Part shown: one piece after another, positions 44,680 to 54,639 of the stretch | How the letters are laid out: each line of letters starts with the position of its first letter | Numbering within the stretch: the first letter of the stretch is position 1 | Made by a program: the position numbers and the translations under genes | The notes under the pieces: model-generated | What the model saw: the letters and a program-made list of their open reading frames with translations, nothing else | The model's database searches: none | Told to the model about the DNA's origin: nothing | From: Gillisella vitis | GTDB taxonomy: Bacteria > Pseudomonadota > Alphaproteobacteria > Rhizobiales > Rhizobiaceae | Length of the DNA: 64,000 bases | NCBI RefSeq assembly: GCF_021559775.1 | Contig: NZ_CP056047.1 | Span: 1,054,001 to 1,118,000 of the forward strand | Direction of reading: 5' to 3'

Positions 44680-44958
44680 ATGGCTCGTTCAGTATGGAAA
44701 GGCCCCTTCGTTGACGGCTACCTTCTTAAGAAGGCGGAAAAAGTTCGCGAGAGCGGTCGTAGTGAAGTGATCAAGATGTGGACCCGTCGGTCGACGATCT
44801 TGCCCCAGTTTGTCGGTTTGACGTTCGGCGTCTATAACGGCAGCAAGCATATCCCGGTCAGCGTCAACGAAGACATGGTTGGCCATAAATTCGGTGAATT
44901 CGCTCCGACCCGGACCTATTACGGTCACGGTGCGGACAAGAAAGCGAAGAGGAAGTAA
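44680..44958 (+). CDS. rpsS: 30S ribosomal protein S19
   Basis: 92 residues in the 30S head contacting S13. [18 protein letters not shown] and the [20 protein letters not shown] tail are diagnostic. Two nucleotides separate it from rplV. Confidence 0.97.
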   Translation: MARSVWKGPFVDGYLLKKAEKVRESGRSEVIKMWTRRSTILPQFVGLTFGVYNGSKHIPVSVNEDMVGHKFGEFAPTRTYYGHGADKKAKRK

Positions 44959-44960
44959 CG

Positions 44961-45350
44961 ATGGGCAAGGCAAAAGCCGAACGCCGGCTGAAGGATAACG
45001 AGGCGCAGGCCGTTGCGCGCACGCTCCGCGTCAGCCCTCAGAAGCTCAACCTGGTTGCAGCTTTGATCCGTGGCAAGAAGGTTGACCGCGCTCTGGCCGA
45101 CCTGACATTCTCGCGCAAGCGCATTGCAGATACAGTGAAGAAGACACTGGAATCAGCTATTGCAAACGCTGAGAACAATCACGACCTCGACGTCGATCAG
45201 TTGATCGTCGCCGAAGCCTATGTTGGTAAATCGATCACCATGAAGCGTTTCCACGCTCGTGGCCGTGGCCGCGCATCGCGCATTGAAAAGCCATTCTCGC
45301 ATCTGACGATTGTCGTGCGCGAAGTCGAAGCCAAAGGGGAGGCCGCATAA
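44961..45350 (+). CDS. rplV: 50S ribosomal protein L22
   Basis: 129 residues; its beta-hairpin ([20 protein letters not shown]) lines the exit tunnel and is a macrolide-resistance hot spot; it appears normal. Stop and rpsC start overlap by one base (TAATG). Confidence 0.97.
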   Translation: MGKAKAERRLKDNEAQAVARTLRVSPQKLNLVAALIRGKKVDRALADLTFSRKRIADTVKKTLESAIANAENNHDLDVDQLIVAEAYVGKSITMKRFHARGRGRASRIEKPFSHLTIVVREVEAKGEAA

Positions 45351-46063
45351 TGGGTCAGAAAATCAATCCAATCGGTTTCCGCCTGGGCATTAACAGGACC
45401 TGGGATAGCCGTTGGTTCGCCGACAACGCTGAATACGGCAAGCTTCTTCATGAAGACCTGAAGATCCGCGCCTATTTGATGGATGAGCTGAAGCAGGCCG
45501 GTATCGCCAAGGTGGTTATCGAGCGTCCGCACAAGAAGTGCCGCGTCACGATCCACTCGGCTCGTCCGGGCCTGATCATCGGCAAGAAGGGTGCAGACAT
45601 CGAAAAGCTTCGTAAGAAGCTTTCCGAAATGACCAATTCCGAAACGCACCTCAACATTGTTGAAGTGCGCAAGCCGGAAGTCGATGCAACGCTGGTCGCT
45701 CAGTCGATCGCCCAGCAGCTCGAGCGCCGTATCGCGTTCCGTCGTGCCATGAAGCGCGCCGTACAGTCCGCCATGCGTCTGGGTGCCGAAGGCATCAAGA
45801 TCACCTGCGCTGGCCGTCTCGGTGGTGCCGAAATCGCTCGTACGGAATGGTACCGCGAAGGTCGCGTGCCGCTTCATACGCTGCGTGCCGATATCGATTA
45901 CGGTGTAGCGGAAGCTACAACCGCTTATGGTATTTGCGGCATCAAGGTCTGGATCTTCAAGGGCGAAATCCTTGAGCATGATCCAATGGCCTCCGAGCGC
46001 CGGGCGCTGGAAAGCGACGCCCAAGGCGGCAACAACAACAACCGTCGTCGCGAGAACGCCTGA
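45350..46063 (+). CDS. rpsC: 30S ribosomal protein S3
   Basis: 237 residues; part of the mRNA entry helicase. The KH-type motif with [20 protein letters not shown] and the C-terminal domain with [13 protein letters not shown] are visible. The tail is Asn/Arg-rich ([12 protein letters not shown]). Confidence 0.97.
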   Translation: MGQKINPIGFRLGINRTWDSRWFADNAEYGKLLHEDLKIRAYLMDELKQAGIAKVVIERPHKKCRVTIHSARPGLIIGKKGADIEKLRKKLSEMTNSETHLNIVEVRKPEVDATLVAQSIAQQLERRIAFRRAMKRAVQSAMRLGAEGIKITCAGRLGGAEIARTEWYREGRVPLHTLRADIDYGVAEATTAYGICGIKVWIFKGEILEHDPMASERRALESDAQGGNNNNRRRENA

Positions 46064-46100
46064 TTAGGCGCGCCCGGAGAAAAGTTCGGAGAATAGATAA

Positions 46101-46514
46101 ATGTTGCAGCCAAAGCGTACCAAGTACCGCAAGCAGTTCAAGGGACGCATCAAGGGCGTTGCCAAGGGCGGTTTCGACCTGGCGTTCGGTGAATTCGGCC
46201 TGAAGGCTCTTGAGCCCAACCGCGTTAATGCACGTGAGATCGAAGCGGCTCGCCGCGCGATCACCCGCTACATGAAGCGCGCAGGTCGTGTTTGGATCCG
46301 GGTATTCCCCGATGTGCCGGTAACGGCAAAGCCTACCGAAGTCCGTATGGGTAAGGGTAAGGGCTCTGTTGAATACTGGGCATGCAAGGTCAAGCCCGGC
46401 CGTATGATGTTCGAGATCGACGGTGTGTCCGAGGAAATCGCCCGCGAGGCGCTGCGTCTCGGCTCGGCCAAGCTCTCGGTGAAAACGCGCTTCGTACAGC
46501 GCATTGCAGAGTAA
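46101..46514 (+). CDS. rplP: 50S ribosomal protein L16
   Basis: 137 residues near the A-site of the 50[17 protein letters not shown] at the N-terminus. The Arg in [18 protein letters not shown] is in the region of the E. coli hydroxylated Arg81. rpmC begins 10 nt later. Confidence 0.97.
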   Translation: MLQPKRTKYRKQFKGRIKGVAKGGFDLAFGEFGLKALEPNRVNAREIEAARRAITRYMKRAGRVWIRVFPDVPVTAKPTEVRMGKGKGSVEYWACKVKPGRMMFEIDGVSEEIAREALRLGSAKLSVKTRFVQRIAE

Positions 46515-46524
46515 GGATCAAGCC

Positions 46525-46725
46525 ATGAAAGCCGCAGATGCACGCGCCATGAGCGCTGATCAGTTGAAGGATGAGTTGGGCAACCTGAAGAAAGAGCAGT
46601 TTAACCTGCGCTTCCAGAAGGCAACTGGCCAGCTTGAAAAGTCCTCGCGCATCAACGAGGTCCGCAAGGACATCGCCCGCGTGAAAACCATTGCCCGCCA
46701 GAAGGCGGCAGAAGCCAAGGCCTAA
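46525..46725 (+). CDS. rpmC: 50S ribosomal protein L29
   Basis: 66 residues, two-helix coiled protein at the tunnel exit. [20 protein letters not shown] is diagnostic. The ATG at 46525 ([10 protein letters not shown]) is used; a reading starting 7 codons earlier overlaps the rplP stop. Confidence 0.96.
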   Translation: MKAADARAMSADQLKDELGNLKKEQFNLRFQKATGQLEKSSRINEVRKDIARVKTIARQKAAEAKA

Positions 46726-46740
46726 AGGACCAGAAGAACA

Positions 46741-46977
46741 ATGCCGAAACGCATTCTGCAGGGCGTCGTGGTCAGCGACAAGAACGAGAAGACCGTTGTA
46801 GTTCGGGTTGAGCGTCGATTCGCTCACCCGCTGCTTCAGAAGACCGTTCGTCGCTCGAAGAAATACAAGGCTCACGACGAGAGCAATCAGTATAAGATTG
46901 GTGACGTGGTTTCCATTGAGGAATGCGCACCGATTTCCAAGGATAAGTGCTGGACGGTCGTTTCCGCCCAGGCTTAA
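46741..46977 (+). CDS. rpsQ: 30S ribosomal protein S17
   Basis: 78 residues, OB-fold primary 16S binder. [20 protein letters not shown] and [11 protein letters not shown] are characteristic. Last gene before the hairpin that divides the S10 and spc parts. Confidence 0.97.
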   Translation: MPKRILQGVVVSDKNEKTVVVRVERRFAHPLLQKTVRRSKKYKAHDESNQYKIGDVVSIEECAPISKDKCWTVVSAQA

Positions 46978-47044
46978 TTTGCAGAGAAATGGGGGAGGCC
47001 ACTTGCGCCTTTCCCAAAAATCTGTAGAAGCACCGCAACGGCGC

Positions 47045-47072
47045 AAGAACGCTCCATCGAGAGCGTTCTTTT
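47045..47072 (+). terminator. Terminator between rpsQ and rplN
   Basis: A 10-bp perfect stem, AAGAACGCTC (47045-47054) with GAGCGTTCTT (47061-47070), followed by TT. It lies in a 233-bp gap, unusually long for this junction, and implies a separate transcription start for the rplN group. Confidence 0.75.
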
Positions 47073-47210
47073 GCTTTGAGCGCAGGGAAGGTCCTTTTTA
47101 AGGAAACCACCTTGGCAAGATCCTCCTCCGCTCGAAAAGACATAAAGATCCATAAGCCGGAATAGGGGGCATCGCCCAACCGTTCCGGTATAACGAGAAG
47201 GCGACCTGAC

Positions 47211-47579
47211 ATGATTCAGATGCAGACTAACCTCGACGTTGCCGATAATTCCGGCGCGCGTCGTGTCATGTGCATCAAAGTGCTGGGCGGTTCTAAGCGC
47301 AAATACGCTTCGGTCGGCGACATTATCGTCGTTTCGATCAAGGAAGCTATTCCGCGCGGCCGCGTGAAAAAGGGTGATGTGATGAAGGCCGTGGTGGTTC
47401 GCACCGCCAAGGACATCCGTCGCGCCGACGGCAGCGTCATCCGCTTCGATAACAACGCAGCCGTTCTTATCGACAACAAGAAAGAGCCAATCGGCAGCCG
47501 TATCTTCGGACCGGTTCCGCGCGAACTTCGCGCTAAGAACCACATGAAGATCATCTCGCTGGCTCCTGAAGTTCTTTAA
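47211..47579 (+). CDS. rplN: 50S ribosomal protein L14
   Basis: 122 residues at the subunit interface, contacting 16S helix 14. [20 protein letters not shown] is diagnostic. First gene of the spc group, with a long untranslated gap in front. Confidence 0.97.
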   Translation: MIQMQTNLDVADNSGARRVMCIKVLGGSKRKYASVGDIIVVSIKEAIPRGRVKKGDVMKAVVVRTAKDIRRADGSVIRFDNNAAVLIDNKKEPIGSRIFGPVPRELRAKNHMKIISLAPEVL

Positions 47580-47594
47580 GGGGAGCGATTGACG

Positions 47595-47903
47595 ATGCAA
47601 AAGATTCGTAAGGGCGACAAGGTCGTCGTACTCACCGGTAAGGACAAGGGTCGTTCTGGTGAAGTCATTCAAGTGATGCCGAAGGAAGACCGTGCGGTCG
47701 TTCAGGGGATCAACGTCGTAAAGCGCCACCAGCGCCAGACGCAGACCCAGGAAGCCGGTATCATCAACAAGGAAGCCTCTGTGCACCTTTCCAACCTTGC
47801 TATTGCAGACAAGGACGGTAAGCCGACTCGCGTTGGTTTCTCCGTTGTCGATGGCAAGAAGGTTCGCGTTGCCAAGCGTTCGGGGGAAGTGATCGATGGC
47901 TGA
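47595..47903 (+). CDS. rplX: 50S ribosomal protein L24
   Basis: 102 residues with an N-terminal KOW motif ([20 protein letters not shown]); assembly initiator of the 50S. ATG at 47595 is preferred to a TTG two codons earlier because GGAG is better spaced. Overlaps rplE by 8 nt. Confidence 0.96.
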
Positions 47904-48453
47904 GACCAAGTATGAGCCACGGCTCAAGGCAGAATATGTAAGCCGCATTCGTCAGGCGCTTCGGGAACAGTTTTCCTACGCCAACGAAATGCAGATCCCG
48001 AAGCTTGACAAGATCGTCATCAACATGGGCGTGGGCGAGGCAACTGCCGATTCCAAGAAGCCCACGGTTGCTGCTGCGGATCTGGCCGCGATTGCTGGTC
48101 AGAAGCCGGTCATCACCCGGGCTCGTAACTCTATCGCTGGTTTCAAGGTCCGCGAAGACATGCCGATTGGCGCAAAGGTTACCCTGCGCGGCGCTCGCAT
48201 GTATGAGTTCATGGACCGTCTGATCAACATCGCGCTTCCGCGCGTTCGCGACTTCCGGGGCTTGAACCCGAAGAGCTTTGACGGCCGTGGCAACTTCGCC
48301 ATGGGCATCAAGGAACACATTGTGTTCCCAGAGATCAACTACGATAAGGTTGATCAGATGTGGGGCATGGACATCATCGTTTGCACGACGGCTCCAACGG
48401 ATGACGAAGCACGGGCTCTTCTAAAAGAGTTCAACTTCCCCTTCCGTCAATAA
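47896..48453 (+). CDS. rplE: 50S ribosomal protein L5
   Basis: 185 residues; binds 5S rRNA and P-site t[16 protein letters not shown] and [17 protein letters not shown] are characteristic. Start lies inside the rplX end, giving coupled translation. Confidence 0.97.
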
Positions 48454-48486
48454 CCGTAACGACGAGCGTAGAAGAGGAACTTCAAT

Positions 48487-48792
48487 ATGGCGAAGACAAG
48501 CGCAGTTGAAAAGAACAAGCGCCGCCGCAAGACAGTTGCCCAGCAATCCGCCAAGCGCGCTGAGCTGAAGGCAATCATCATGAACCAGTCCCTGTCGATC
48601 GAGGACCGTTTCAAGGCAACCCTGAAGCTGGCAGAAATGCCGCGTGATGGCTCCAAGACCCGCATCCGTAACCGTTGCGAAGTCACCGGTCGTCCGCGTG
48701 CATTTTATCGCAAGCTCAAGATGTCGCGTATCGCACTTCGTGAGCTTGGCAATTCCGGCAAGGTGCCGGGTATTGTAAAGTCGAGCTGGTAA
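48487..48792 (+). CDS. rpsN: 30S ribosomal protein S14
   Basis: 101 residues, the long zinc-independent form: no CxxC pair. [15 protein letters not shown] start and [19 protein letters not shown] near the C-terminus. Confidence 0.97.
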   Translation: MAKTSAVEKNKRRRKTVAQQSAKRAELKAIIMNQSLSIEDRFKATLKLAEMPRDGSKTRIRNRCEVTGRPRAFYRKLKMSRIALRELGNSGKVPGIVKSSW

Positions 48793-48804
48793 GGAGACGG
48801 GCAA

Positions 48805-49203
48805 ATGACGATGACTGATCCGTTGGGCGATATGCTCACCCGTATCCGGAATGGTGCTGCCCGCCGTAAGGCTTCGGTGGTTACTCCGGCTTCCAAGCTG
48901 CGTGCGCGCGTTCTGGATGTTCTTCAGGCTGAAGGCTACATTCGTGGCTATTCTGAAATCGACCATGGTAACGGCAAGGCCGAGATCACGATCGAACTGA
49001 AATATTATGAAGGCGCGTCGGTGATCCGTGAGATCGGCCGCGTGTCCAAGCCGGGCCGCCGAGTCTATGTCTCGGTTAAGTCCATTCCGCAGGTCGCGAA
49101 CGGCCTCGGCATTACCATCCTTTCGACTCCGAAGGGCGTAATGGCCGATCACCAGGCTCGCGAACAGAATGTTGGTGGCGAGGTTCTCTGCTCTGTCTTC
49201 TAA
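48805..49203 (+). CDS. rpsH: 30S ribosomal protein S8
   Basis: 132 residues; binds 16S helix 21. In enterobacteria S8 also represses the spc operon. [18 protein letters not shown] start and [20 protein letters not shown] near the C-terminus. Complete. Confidence 0.97.
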   Translation: MTMTDPLGDMLTRIRNGAARRKASVVTPASKLRARVLDVLQAEGYIRGYSEIDHGNGKAEITIELKYYEGASVIREIGRVSKPGRRVYVSVKSIPQVANGLGITILSTPKGVMADHQAREQNVGGEVLCSVF

Positions 49204-49245
49204 GACAGCGCAGAGATCTCCCTAGCGAACAGACAGGATAATCAC

Positions 49246-49779
49246 ATGTCTCGTATCGGTAAAAAGCCCGTTCAGGTTCCTGCAGGGATCACGGCCTCGG
49301 TTGATGGCCAGAAAGTAACTGCCAAGGGCCCGAAGGGCGAACTCTTCTTCGTCGCAAATGACGAAATCTCGGTTGCGCTTGAGGACAATGCAATTGTCGT
49401 CAAGCCAGTCAACGACTCCAAGGATGCGCGTTCAAAGTGGGGCATGTCCCGTACGATGATCGAAAACATCCTGAAGGGTGTCAAGGACGGCTACGAGCGC
49501 AAGCTCGAAATCAACGGCGTTGGTTACCGCGCATCTTTGCAGGGCAAGAACCTGCAACTGGCGCTCGGTTTTTCCCACGACGTTGTGTATGAGCCGCCGC
49601 AGGGCATCACTATCGCCGTTCCGAAGCCGACGGAAATCGTGGTTTCCGGGATCAACAAGCAGCAGGTCGGTCAGGTCGCTGCCGAGATCCGCGAATATCG
49701 CGGCCCCGAGCCCTATAAGGGCAAGGGCGTCAAGTATGCCGAAGAGCGGATCGTCCGCAAAGAAGGCAAGAAGAAGTAA
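49246..49779 (+). CDS. rplF: 50S ribosomal protein L6
   Basis: 177 residues, two repeated domains, near the sarcin-ricin loop. [14 protein letters not shown] start and [20 protein letters not shown] signature at the C-terminus. rplR follows after 12 nt. Confidence 0.97.
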   Translation: MSRIGKKPVQVPAGITASVDGQKVTAKGPKGELFFVANDEISVALEDNAIVVKPVNDSKDARSKWGMSRTMIENILKGVKDGYERKLEINGVGYRASLQGKNLQLALGFSHDVVYEPPQGITIAVPKPTEIVVSGINKQQVGQVAAEIREYRGPEPYKGKGVKYAEERIVRKEGKKK

Positions 49780-49791
49780 GGAACGCGCGAA

Positions 49792-50154
49792 ATGGCAAGC
49801 AGAAAAGAAGCACTTGTACGTCGTGCCAACCGCGTACGGCGTCAGATCAAGGCGGTGGCCAATGGCCGTCCGCGTCTGTCGGTACATCGCTCTTCGAAGA
49901 ACATCTACGTCCAGGTTATCGACGACGTGGCCGGCCGTACGTTGGCTGCCGCATCGACGCTGGACGGCAGCCTGCGCTCTTCGCTGAAGACCGGCGCCGA
50001 CACGGCAGCAGCCGCTGCTGTTGGCAAGCTGGTCGCCGAGCGTGCTGTTGCCGCTGGTGTGAAGGAAGTCGTGTTCGATCGCGGCGCCTTCATCTATCAT
50101 GGCCGCATCAAGGCACTGGCAGAAGCCGCCCGCGAAGGTGGTCTGTCGTTCTAA
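49792..50154 (+). CDS. rplR: 50S ribosomal protein L18
   Basis: 120 residues; carries 5S rRNA into the 50S. The basic N-terminus ([17 protein letters not shown]) and [20 protein letters not shown] near the end are diagnostic. Followed by a terminator-like hairpin. Confidence 0.97.
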   Translation: MASRKEALVRRANRVRRQIKAVANGRPRLSVHRSSKNIYVQVIDDVAGRTLAAASTLDGSLRSSLKTGADTAAAAAVGKLVAERAVAAGVKEVVFDRGAFIYHGRIKALAEAAREGGLSF

Positions 50155-50161
50155 GGAATAG

Positions 50162-50192
50162 CCGCCCGGATGCGCTTGTATCCGGGCGGTTT
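50162..50192 (+). terminator. Hairpin between rplR and rpsE
   Basis: A 10-bp perfect stem, CCGCCCGGAT (50162-50171) with ATCCGGGCGG (50180-50189), then TTT. A smaller GACCC/GGGTC stem with a T-rich tail follows near 50225-50250. In a 145-bp gap within the spc cluster. Confidence 0.65.
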
Positions 50193-50299
50193 CGCGGCTT
50201 TGCCGCATAGACCGGAAAGAGCCTGACCCGTTAGGGGAGGGTCTTATTCAAGATTGTAATCTGCCGATTGCACCCGGAAAAGAAAAAAGGAAAAGGACA

Positions 50300-50869
50300 A
50301 TGGCACAAGAAAAGCGTGGTTCGCGGGACGACCGTCAGAACCGTGAAGAGCGCGATAGCGAATTTGTCGACAAGCTGGTCGCCATCAATCGCGTCGCCAA
50401 GGTCGTCAAGGGCGGCCGTCGTTTTGGTTTCGCTGCTCTCGTCGTCGTCGGCGACCAGAAGGGTCGTGTTGGCTTCGGTCATGGCAAGGCACGTGAAGTG
50501 CCGGAAGCCATTCGCAAGGCAACCGAGTCCGCCAAGCGCGACTTGATTTTCGTACCGCTGCGTGATGGCCGTACGCTGCATCATGACGTTCATGGCCGTC
50601 ACGGCGCCGGCAAAGTGCTGCTGCGGTCTGCTAAGGCTGGTACCGGTATCATCGCCGGTGGTCCGATGCGCGCCGTTTTCGAAACGCTCGGCATGCATGA
50701 CGTTGTTGCGAAGTCGACCGGTTCGTCGAACCCTTACAACATGGTTCGTGCAACGTTCGATGCGCTGAAGCACCAGGTTCATCCGAAGGACGTCGCTGCA
50801 CAGCGTGGCCTGAAGTATGCGACCTTGCAGGCTCGTCGTGCCGCGTCCGGCAACGGTTCTGAAGAATAA
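50300..50869 (+). CDS. rpsE: 30S ribosomal protein S5
   Basis: 189 residues; with S4 and S3 forms the mRNA entry and affects fidelity. [20 protein letters not shown] is the double-stranded RNA-binding loop. [16 protein letters not shown] is in the C-terminal domain. AAAAGGACA precedes the ATG at 50300. Confidence 0.97.
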
Positions 50870-50880
50870 GGAGCTGGACA

Positions 50881-51084
50881 ATGGCCAAGAACACTGAAGC
50901 CCAGAAGACGATCACGGTCGAGCAGATCGGTTCGCCTATTCGCCGCCCGGCTGTACAGCGCCAGACGCTTATCGGCCTGGGTCTCAACAAGATGCATCGG
51001 GTCCGCACGTTGGAAGATACGCCTTCGGTTCGTGGCATGATCCGTGCTGTCCAGCATCTCGTTCGCGTCGTCGACGAGAAGTGA
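50881..51084 (+). CDS. rpmD: 50S ribosomal protein L30
   Basis: 67 residues. [20 protein letters not shown] and [20 protein letters not shown] are diagnostic. L30 is absent from some bacteria, so its presence here is informative. rplO begins 16 nt later. Confidence 0.96.
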
Positions 51085-51100
51085 GACGGAGGAAACTGTC

Positions 51101-51580
51101 ATGAAACTGAATGAAATCAAAGACAATGAAGGCTCCAGCAAGGACCGTATCCGCGTAGGTCGCGGTATCGGTTCCGGCAAGGGCAAGACCGGTGGCCGTG
51201 GCGTCAAGGGTCAGAAGGCGCGTTCGGGCGTTGCCGTCAATGGCTTCGAAGGCGGCCAGATGCCGATCTATCGCCGCCTGCCGAAGCGTGGCTTCAACAA
51301 CATCTTCGCTTCCGAATTCACGACCGTTTCGCTCGGTCGGATTCAGACAGCGATCGATGCCGGCAAGCTCGACGCTTCCGCCACCATCGATGCAGCAGCT
51401 CTCAAGGCTGCTGGCGTGATTCGCCGCCTTAAAGACGGTGTTCGCGTCCTCGGTGACGGTGAATTGACGACGAAGGTAACGATTGAAGTTGCCGGCGCTT
51501 CCAAGCCAGCGGTCGAAAAGATCGAAAAGGCGGGCGGCACGATCAAGCAGCTGTCAGCTGCTGCGGAAAAGTCGGAATAA
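51101..51580 (+). CDS. rplO: 50S ribosomal protein L15
   Basis: 159 residues. [20 protein letters not shown] start and the Gly/Lys-rich [19 protein letters not shown] extension. The ATG at 51101 has GGAGG upstream. A terminator and a large palindrome separate it from secY. Confidence 0.97.
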   Translation: MKLNEIKDNEGSSKDRIRVGRGIGSGKGKTGGRGVKGQKARSGVAVNGFEGGQMPIYRRLPKRGFNNIFASEFTTVSLGRIQTAIDAGKLDASATIDAAALKAAGVIRRLKDGVRVLGDGELTTKVTIEVAGASKPAVEKIEKAGGTIKQLSAAAEKSE

Positions 51581-51593
51581 TCGATTAATATTA

Positions 51594-51625
51594 TCGCCCG
51601 GGGTGCTTCACACCGGGCGATTTTT
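51594..51625 (+). terminator. Intrinsic terminator after rplO
   Basis: An 8-bp stem (TCGCCCGG 51594-51601 with CCGGGCGA 51613-51620), extended past one G-A mismatch by three pairs, and followed by five T. It would stop most transcription before secY. Confidence 0.8.
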
Positions 51626-51661
51626 CTACCATATGTGTGCCTCGCGACCCATTGGCGGCTC

Positions 51662-51712
51662 CTGTGTCGCTTTCTCCCCAAATCATCTTGGTTTGGGGAG
51701 AAAGCGACACAG
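51662..51712 (+). repeat. 21-bp perfect inverted repeat upstream of secY
   Basis: Left arm 51662-51682, nine-base loop TCATCTTGG, right arm 51692-51712, no mismatch, then CAC and five T. The RNA would be a very stable terminator-like hairpin only 37 bases after the first terminator. Perfect arms of this length without a coding role also fit a recently inserted palindromic element. Confidence 0.85.
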
Positions 51713-51921
51713 CACTTTTTGAGTGATAAAGCAGCTTTCGTGTGTTTGAAAAAATGCACAGCGCTTTATGTTCCGTCTTCCGGGAATTTCGGAAACAGAG
51801 GGAGAGGCATCTGGTTGCACTGCAATCGCTCCGCCCCCGGTTTTCTGCGAGAGAGAACGAACTTTACCTTCGGCAGGCTGTCCATCGTCAAGCCGCCGTA
51901 TATGGTGACGCGGAGAATTTT

Positions 51922-53262
51922 ATGGCTTCTGCAGCGGAACAATTGGCCTCGAACCTGAACTTTTCAACCTTTGCGAAGGCAGAGGATTTGAAAAAGCGCA
52001 TCTGGTTCACGCTGGCCGCCCTTCTTGTCTATCGTCTAGGTACCCATATTCCGCTGCCTGGCCTCAACCCCGAGGCCTATGCGGCTGCCTTTAAAGGCCA
52101 GTCCGGTGGTATTCTGGGACTGTTCAACATGTTTTCCGGTGGCGCGGTGCAGCGCATGGCGATTTTCGCCCTCGGCATCATGCCCTATATTTCAGCGTCT
52201 ATCATCGTTCAGTTGATGACGTCAGTTGTTCCCTCGCTTGAGAACCTCAAGAAGGAAGGCGAGCAGGGGCGCAAGATCATCAATCAATATACCCGTTACG
52301 GCACTGTTCTGCTCGGCACGCTTCAAGCCTATGGCATTGCGGTTGGGCTGGAGCACGGCAATGGCTTGGTGACCGATCCTGGCTTGTTCTTCCGCCTTTC
52401 GACTGTCGTGACCCTTTTGGGTGGTACGATGTTCCTGATGTGGCTCGGCGAGCAGATCACCTCGCGCGGTATTGGTAACGGTATTTCGCTGATTATCTTC
52501 GCGGGTATTGCCGCTGGTCTGCCGACTGCTCTTGCTGGTACGTTGGAGCTTGGCCGCACCGGGGCTTTGTCCACAGCTTTGATCCTGACGGTGATTCTGG
52601 TGGCGATTGGCGTGATTGCGCTGATCGTGTTCTTCGAGCGCGCCCAGCGCCGCTTGCTGATCCAGTATCCGAAGCGCCAGGTCGGCAACCGGATGTTCCA
52701 GGGTGACACCTCGCATCTGCCACTGAAGCTGAACACCTCGGGCGTGATTCCCGCGATCTTCGCATCTTCGCTGTTGCTGCTGCCGGCGACTGCTGCTGGC
52801 TTCACCGGTGGCTCAACGCTGCCAGCCTGGGCGACCACCATCATCAGCGCGCTTGGCCATGGCCAGCCTGCCTATATGGTGCTCTATGCGCTGCTGATCG
52901 GCTTCTTTGCATTCTTCTATACGGCCATTGTTTTCAATCCGAAGGACACGGCCGACAATCTTAAAAAGCATGGCGGCTTCATTCCGGGGATTCGTCCCGG
53001 CGAGCGCACGGCTGAATATATCGATTATGTGCTGACGCGAATTACCGTCGTTGGCGCCATTTACCTTGTCTTCGTCTGTATCCTTCCCGAAATTTTGGTT
53101 TCTCAGACCGGGGTGCCCTTATCCCTTGGTGGTACGTCGCTTTTGATTGTTGTCAGCGTTACCCTGGATACGGTAGCACAGGTACAGGGTCACCTGATTG
53201 CTCAGCAATATGAGGGGCTGATCAAGAAATCGAAGTTGCGTGGAGGAAAGAGGGGACGATGA
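51922..53262 (+). CDS. secY: Preprotein translocase subunit SecY
   Basis: 446-residue channel subunit of the inner-membrane Sec translocon with about ten transmembrane helices. IPLPGLNPEAYAA is the first periplasmic segment/plug region. SLIIFAGIAAGLPTAL and the cytoplasmic loop FNPKDTADNLKKHGGFIPGIRPG are family signatures. The ATG at 51922 (MASAAEQLASNL) with GGAG 8 nt upstream is used; a 60-codon longer reading is rejected. Overlaps adk by 4 nt (ATGA). Confidence 0.97.
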   Translation: MASAAEQLASNLNFSTFAKAEDLKKRIWFTLAALLVYRLGTHIPLPGLNPEAYAAAFKGQSGGILGLFNMFSGGAVQRMAIFALGIMPYISASIIVQLMTSVVPSLENLKKEGEQGRKIINQYTRYGTVLLGTLQAYGIAVGLEHGNGLVTDPGLFFRLSTVVTLLGGTMFLMWLGEQITSRGIGNGISLIIFAGIAAGLPTALAGTLELGRTGALSTALILTVILVAIGVIALIVFFERAQRRLLIQYPKRQVGNRMFQGDTSHLPLKLNTSGVIPAIFASSLLLLPATAAGFTGGSTLPAWATTIISALGHGQPAYMVLYALLIGFFAFFYTAIVFNPKDTADNLKKHGGFIPGIRPGERTAEYIDYVLTRITVVGAIYLVFVCILPEILVSQTGVPLSLGGTSLLIVVSVTLDTVAQVQGHLIAQQYEGLIKKSKLRGGKRGR

Positions 53263-53909
53263 GGTTAATTCTATTGGGGCCTCCGGGTGCGGGTAAAGGC
53301 ACTCAGGCCCAGAGGATCGTCGACAAATACGGTATTCCGCAATTGTCGACGGGTGATATGCTGCGGGCCGCTGTGTCGGCGCAGACTGAGGTCGGTAAGC
53401 GCGCCAAGGCGGTGATGGATGCCGGAAAACTGGTCTCGGACGATATCGTCATTGCGATTGTTTCCGAGCGGATCGATCAGGATGATTGCAGCAATGGCTT
53501 CATTCTCGATGGGTTTCCGCGGACATTGATCCAAGCGGATGCTACTGAAAAGATGCTTGCAGTTAAGGGGCTTGATCTCTCCGCTGTGGTTGAAATCAGG
53601 GTTGAAGACGAAATTCTGGCGGATCGAATCGCTGGTCGTTATACCTGTGCCAATTGCGGGACGGGCTATCATGACGAGAATCTCAAGCCGAAGGTGGAGG
53701 GGGTCTGCGATAAATGCGGATCGACTCACTTCAAACGCCGTCCCGATGACAATCGCGATACAGTAAAGACCCGTCTACAGGCCTATTATAAGGAGACTTC
53801 TCCCTTGATCGGCTATTACTATGCCAAGGGAAAACTCCATTCTGTCGACGGTATGGCCGAAATCGACCAGGTTACGGCGGAAATCGAGACGGTCTTGTCC
53901 GGTCTCTGA
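53259..53909 (+). CDS. adk: Adenylate kinase with zinc-binding LID
   Basis: Interconverts ATP + AMP and 2 ADP. 216 residues, long form: P-loop GPPGAGKGTQ (7-16), AMP-binding site GFPRT (85-89), and a LID with Cys130/Cys133/Cys150/Cys153 able to bind structural zinc. E. coli Adk lacks these cysteines. Coupled to secY, as in many bacteria. Confidence 0.96.
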   Translation: MRLILLGPPGAGKGTQAQRIVDKYGIPQLSTGDMLRAAVSAQTEVGKRAKAVMDAGKLVSDDIVIAIVSERIDQDDCSNGFILDGFPRTLIQADATEKMLAVKGLDLSAVVEIRVEDEILADRIAGRYTCANCGTGYHDENLKPKVEGVCDKCGSTHFKRRPDDNRDTVKTRLQAYYKETSPLIGYYYAKGKLHSVDGMAEIDQVTAEIETVLSGL

Positions 53910-54138
53910 TCGGATATCCATGAATTTCTTTAGCGGAACGGTTGCTTTTCGTCACTGGTTCCGCTAGATAGCGCGCCAACTCGCTAAAGATCAACGGTCG
54001 GCGCGTTCTTCCTACGGAGGAAGACGGGTTCGGTCGTTTTGACTTGTTGAGAACCCAAAAATCAATCGGCGGCCTTGTCACGGCTGTCAAACGACACACC
54101 ACTTGCCGGATGGCAACTGGAACGCAAGGAGAATAGGC

Positions 54139-54507
54139 GTGGCACGTATCGCTGGCGTCAACATCCCAACGGCAAAGCGCGTAGTTATCGCGCTGACCTA
54201 TATTCATGGGATTGGTCCGAAGTTCGCACAGGAAATCATGGAAAAGGTTGGCCTTTCCGCCGACCGCCGCGTTCATCAGCTGACAGATGCTGAAGTTCTG
54301 GCTATCCGTGAAACCATCGACCGCGATTACCAGGTCGAAGGTGACCTGCGTCGCGACACCGCAATGAACATCAAGCGTTTGATGGATCTGGGCTGCTACC
54401 GCGGTCTGCGCCATCGTCGCGGTCTGCCTGTTCGCGGTCAGCGTACCCATACCAATGCTCGTACTCGCAAGGGTCCGGCAAAGGCTATCGCTGGTAAGAA
54501 GAAGTAA
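54139..54507 (+). CDS. rpsM: 30S ribosomal protein S13
   Basis: 122 residues at the top of the 30S head. Starts at GTG 54139 (product [18 protein letters not shown]) with AGGAG 7 nt upstream. [20 protein letters not shown] near the C-terminus. A 9-bp inverted repeat (53931-53939 with 53958-53966) lies in the 229-bp gap after adk. Confidence 0.97.
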   Translation: MARIAGVNIPTAKRVVIALTYIHGIGPKFAQEIMEKVGLSADRRVHQLTDAEVLAIRETIDRDYQVEGDLRRDTAMNIKRLMDLGCYRGLRHRRGLPVRGQRTHTNARTRKGPAKAIAGKKK

Positions 54508-54530
54508 GGTTCGCTGTATGGCGAGCTTGA

Positions 54531-54552
54531 GGCTGGCACGTCAGTGCCGGCC
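54531..54552 (+). terminator. Hairpin between rpsM and rpsK
   Basis: GGCTGGCAC (54531-54539) with GTGCCGGCC (54544-54552), one G-T pair, GTCA loop, followed by TTGTT. Weak terminator or processing hairpin in a 132-bp gap. Confidence 0.45.
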
Positions 54553-54639
54553 TTGTTGCAGTTTTGGAAAGGGCACGTTGTCCTTTCCGGTGGAGCCGCT
54601 GGTGTTACGGCGGTGTAGAGATCAATGAAAGGGAATTGA

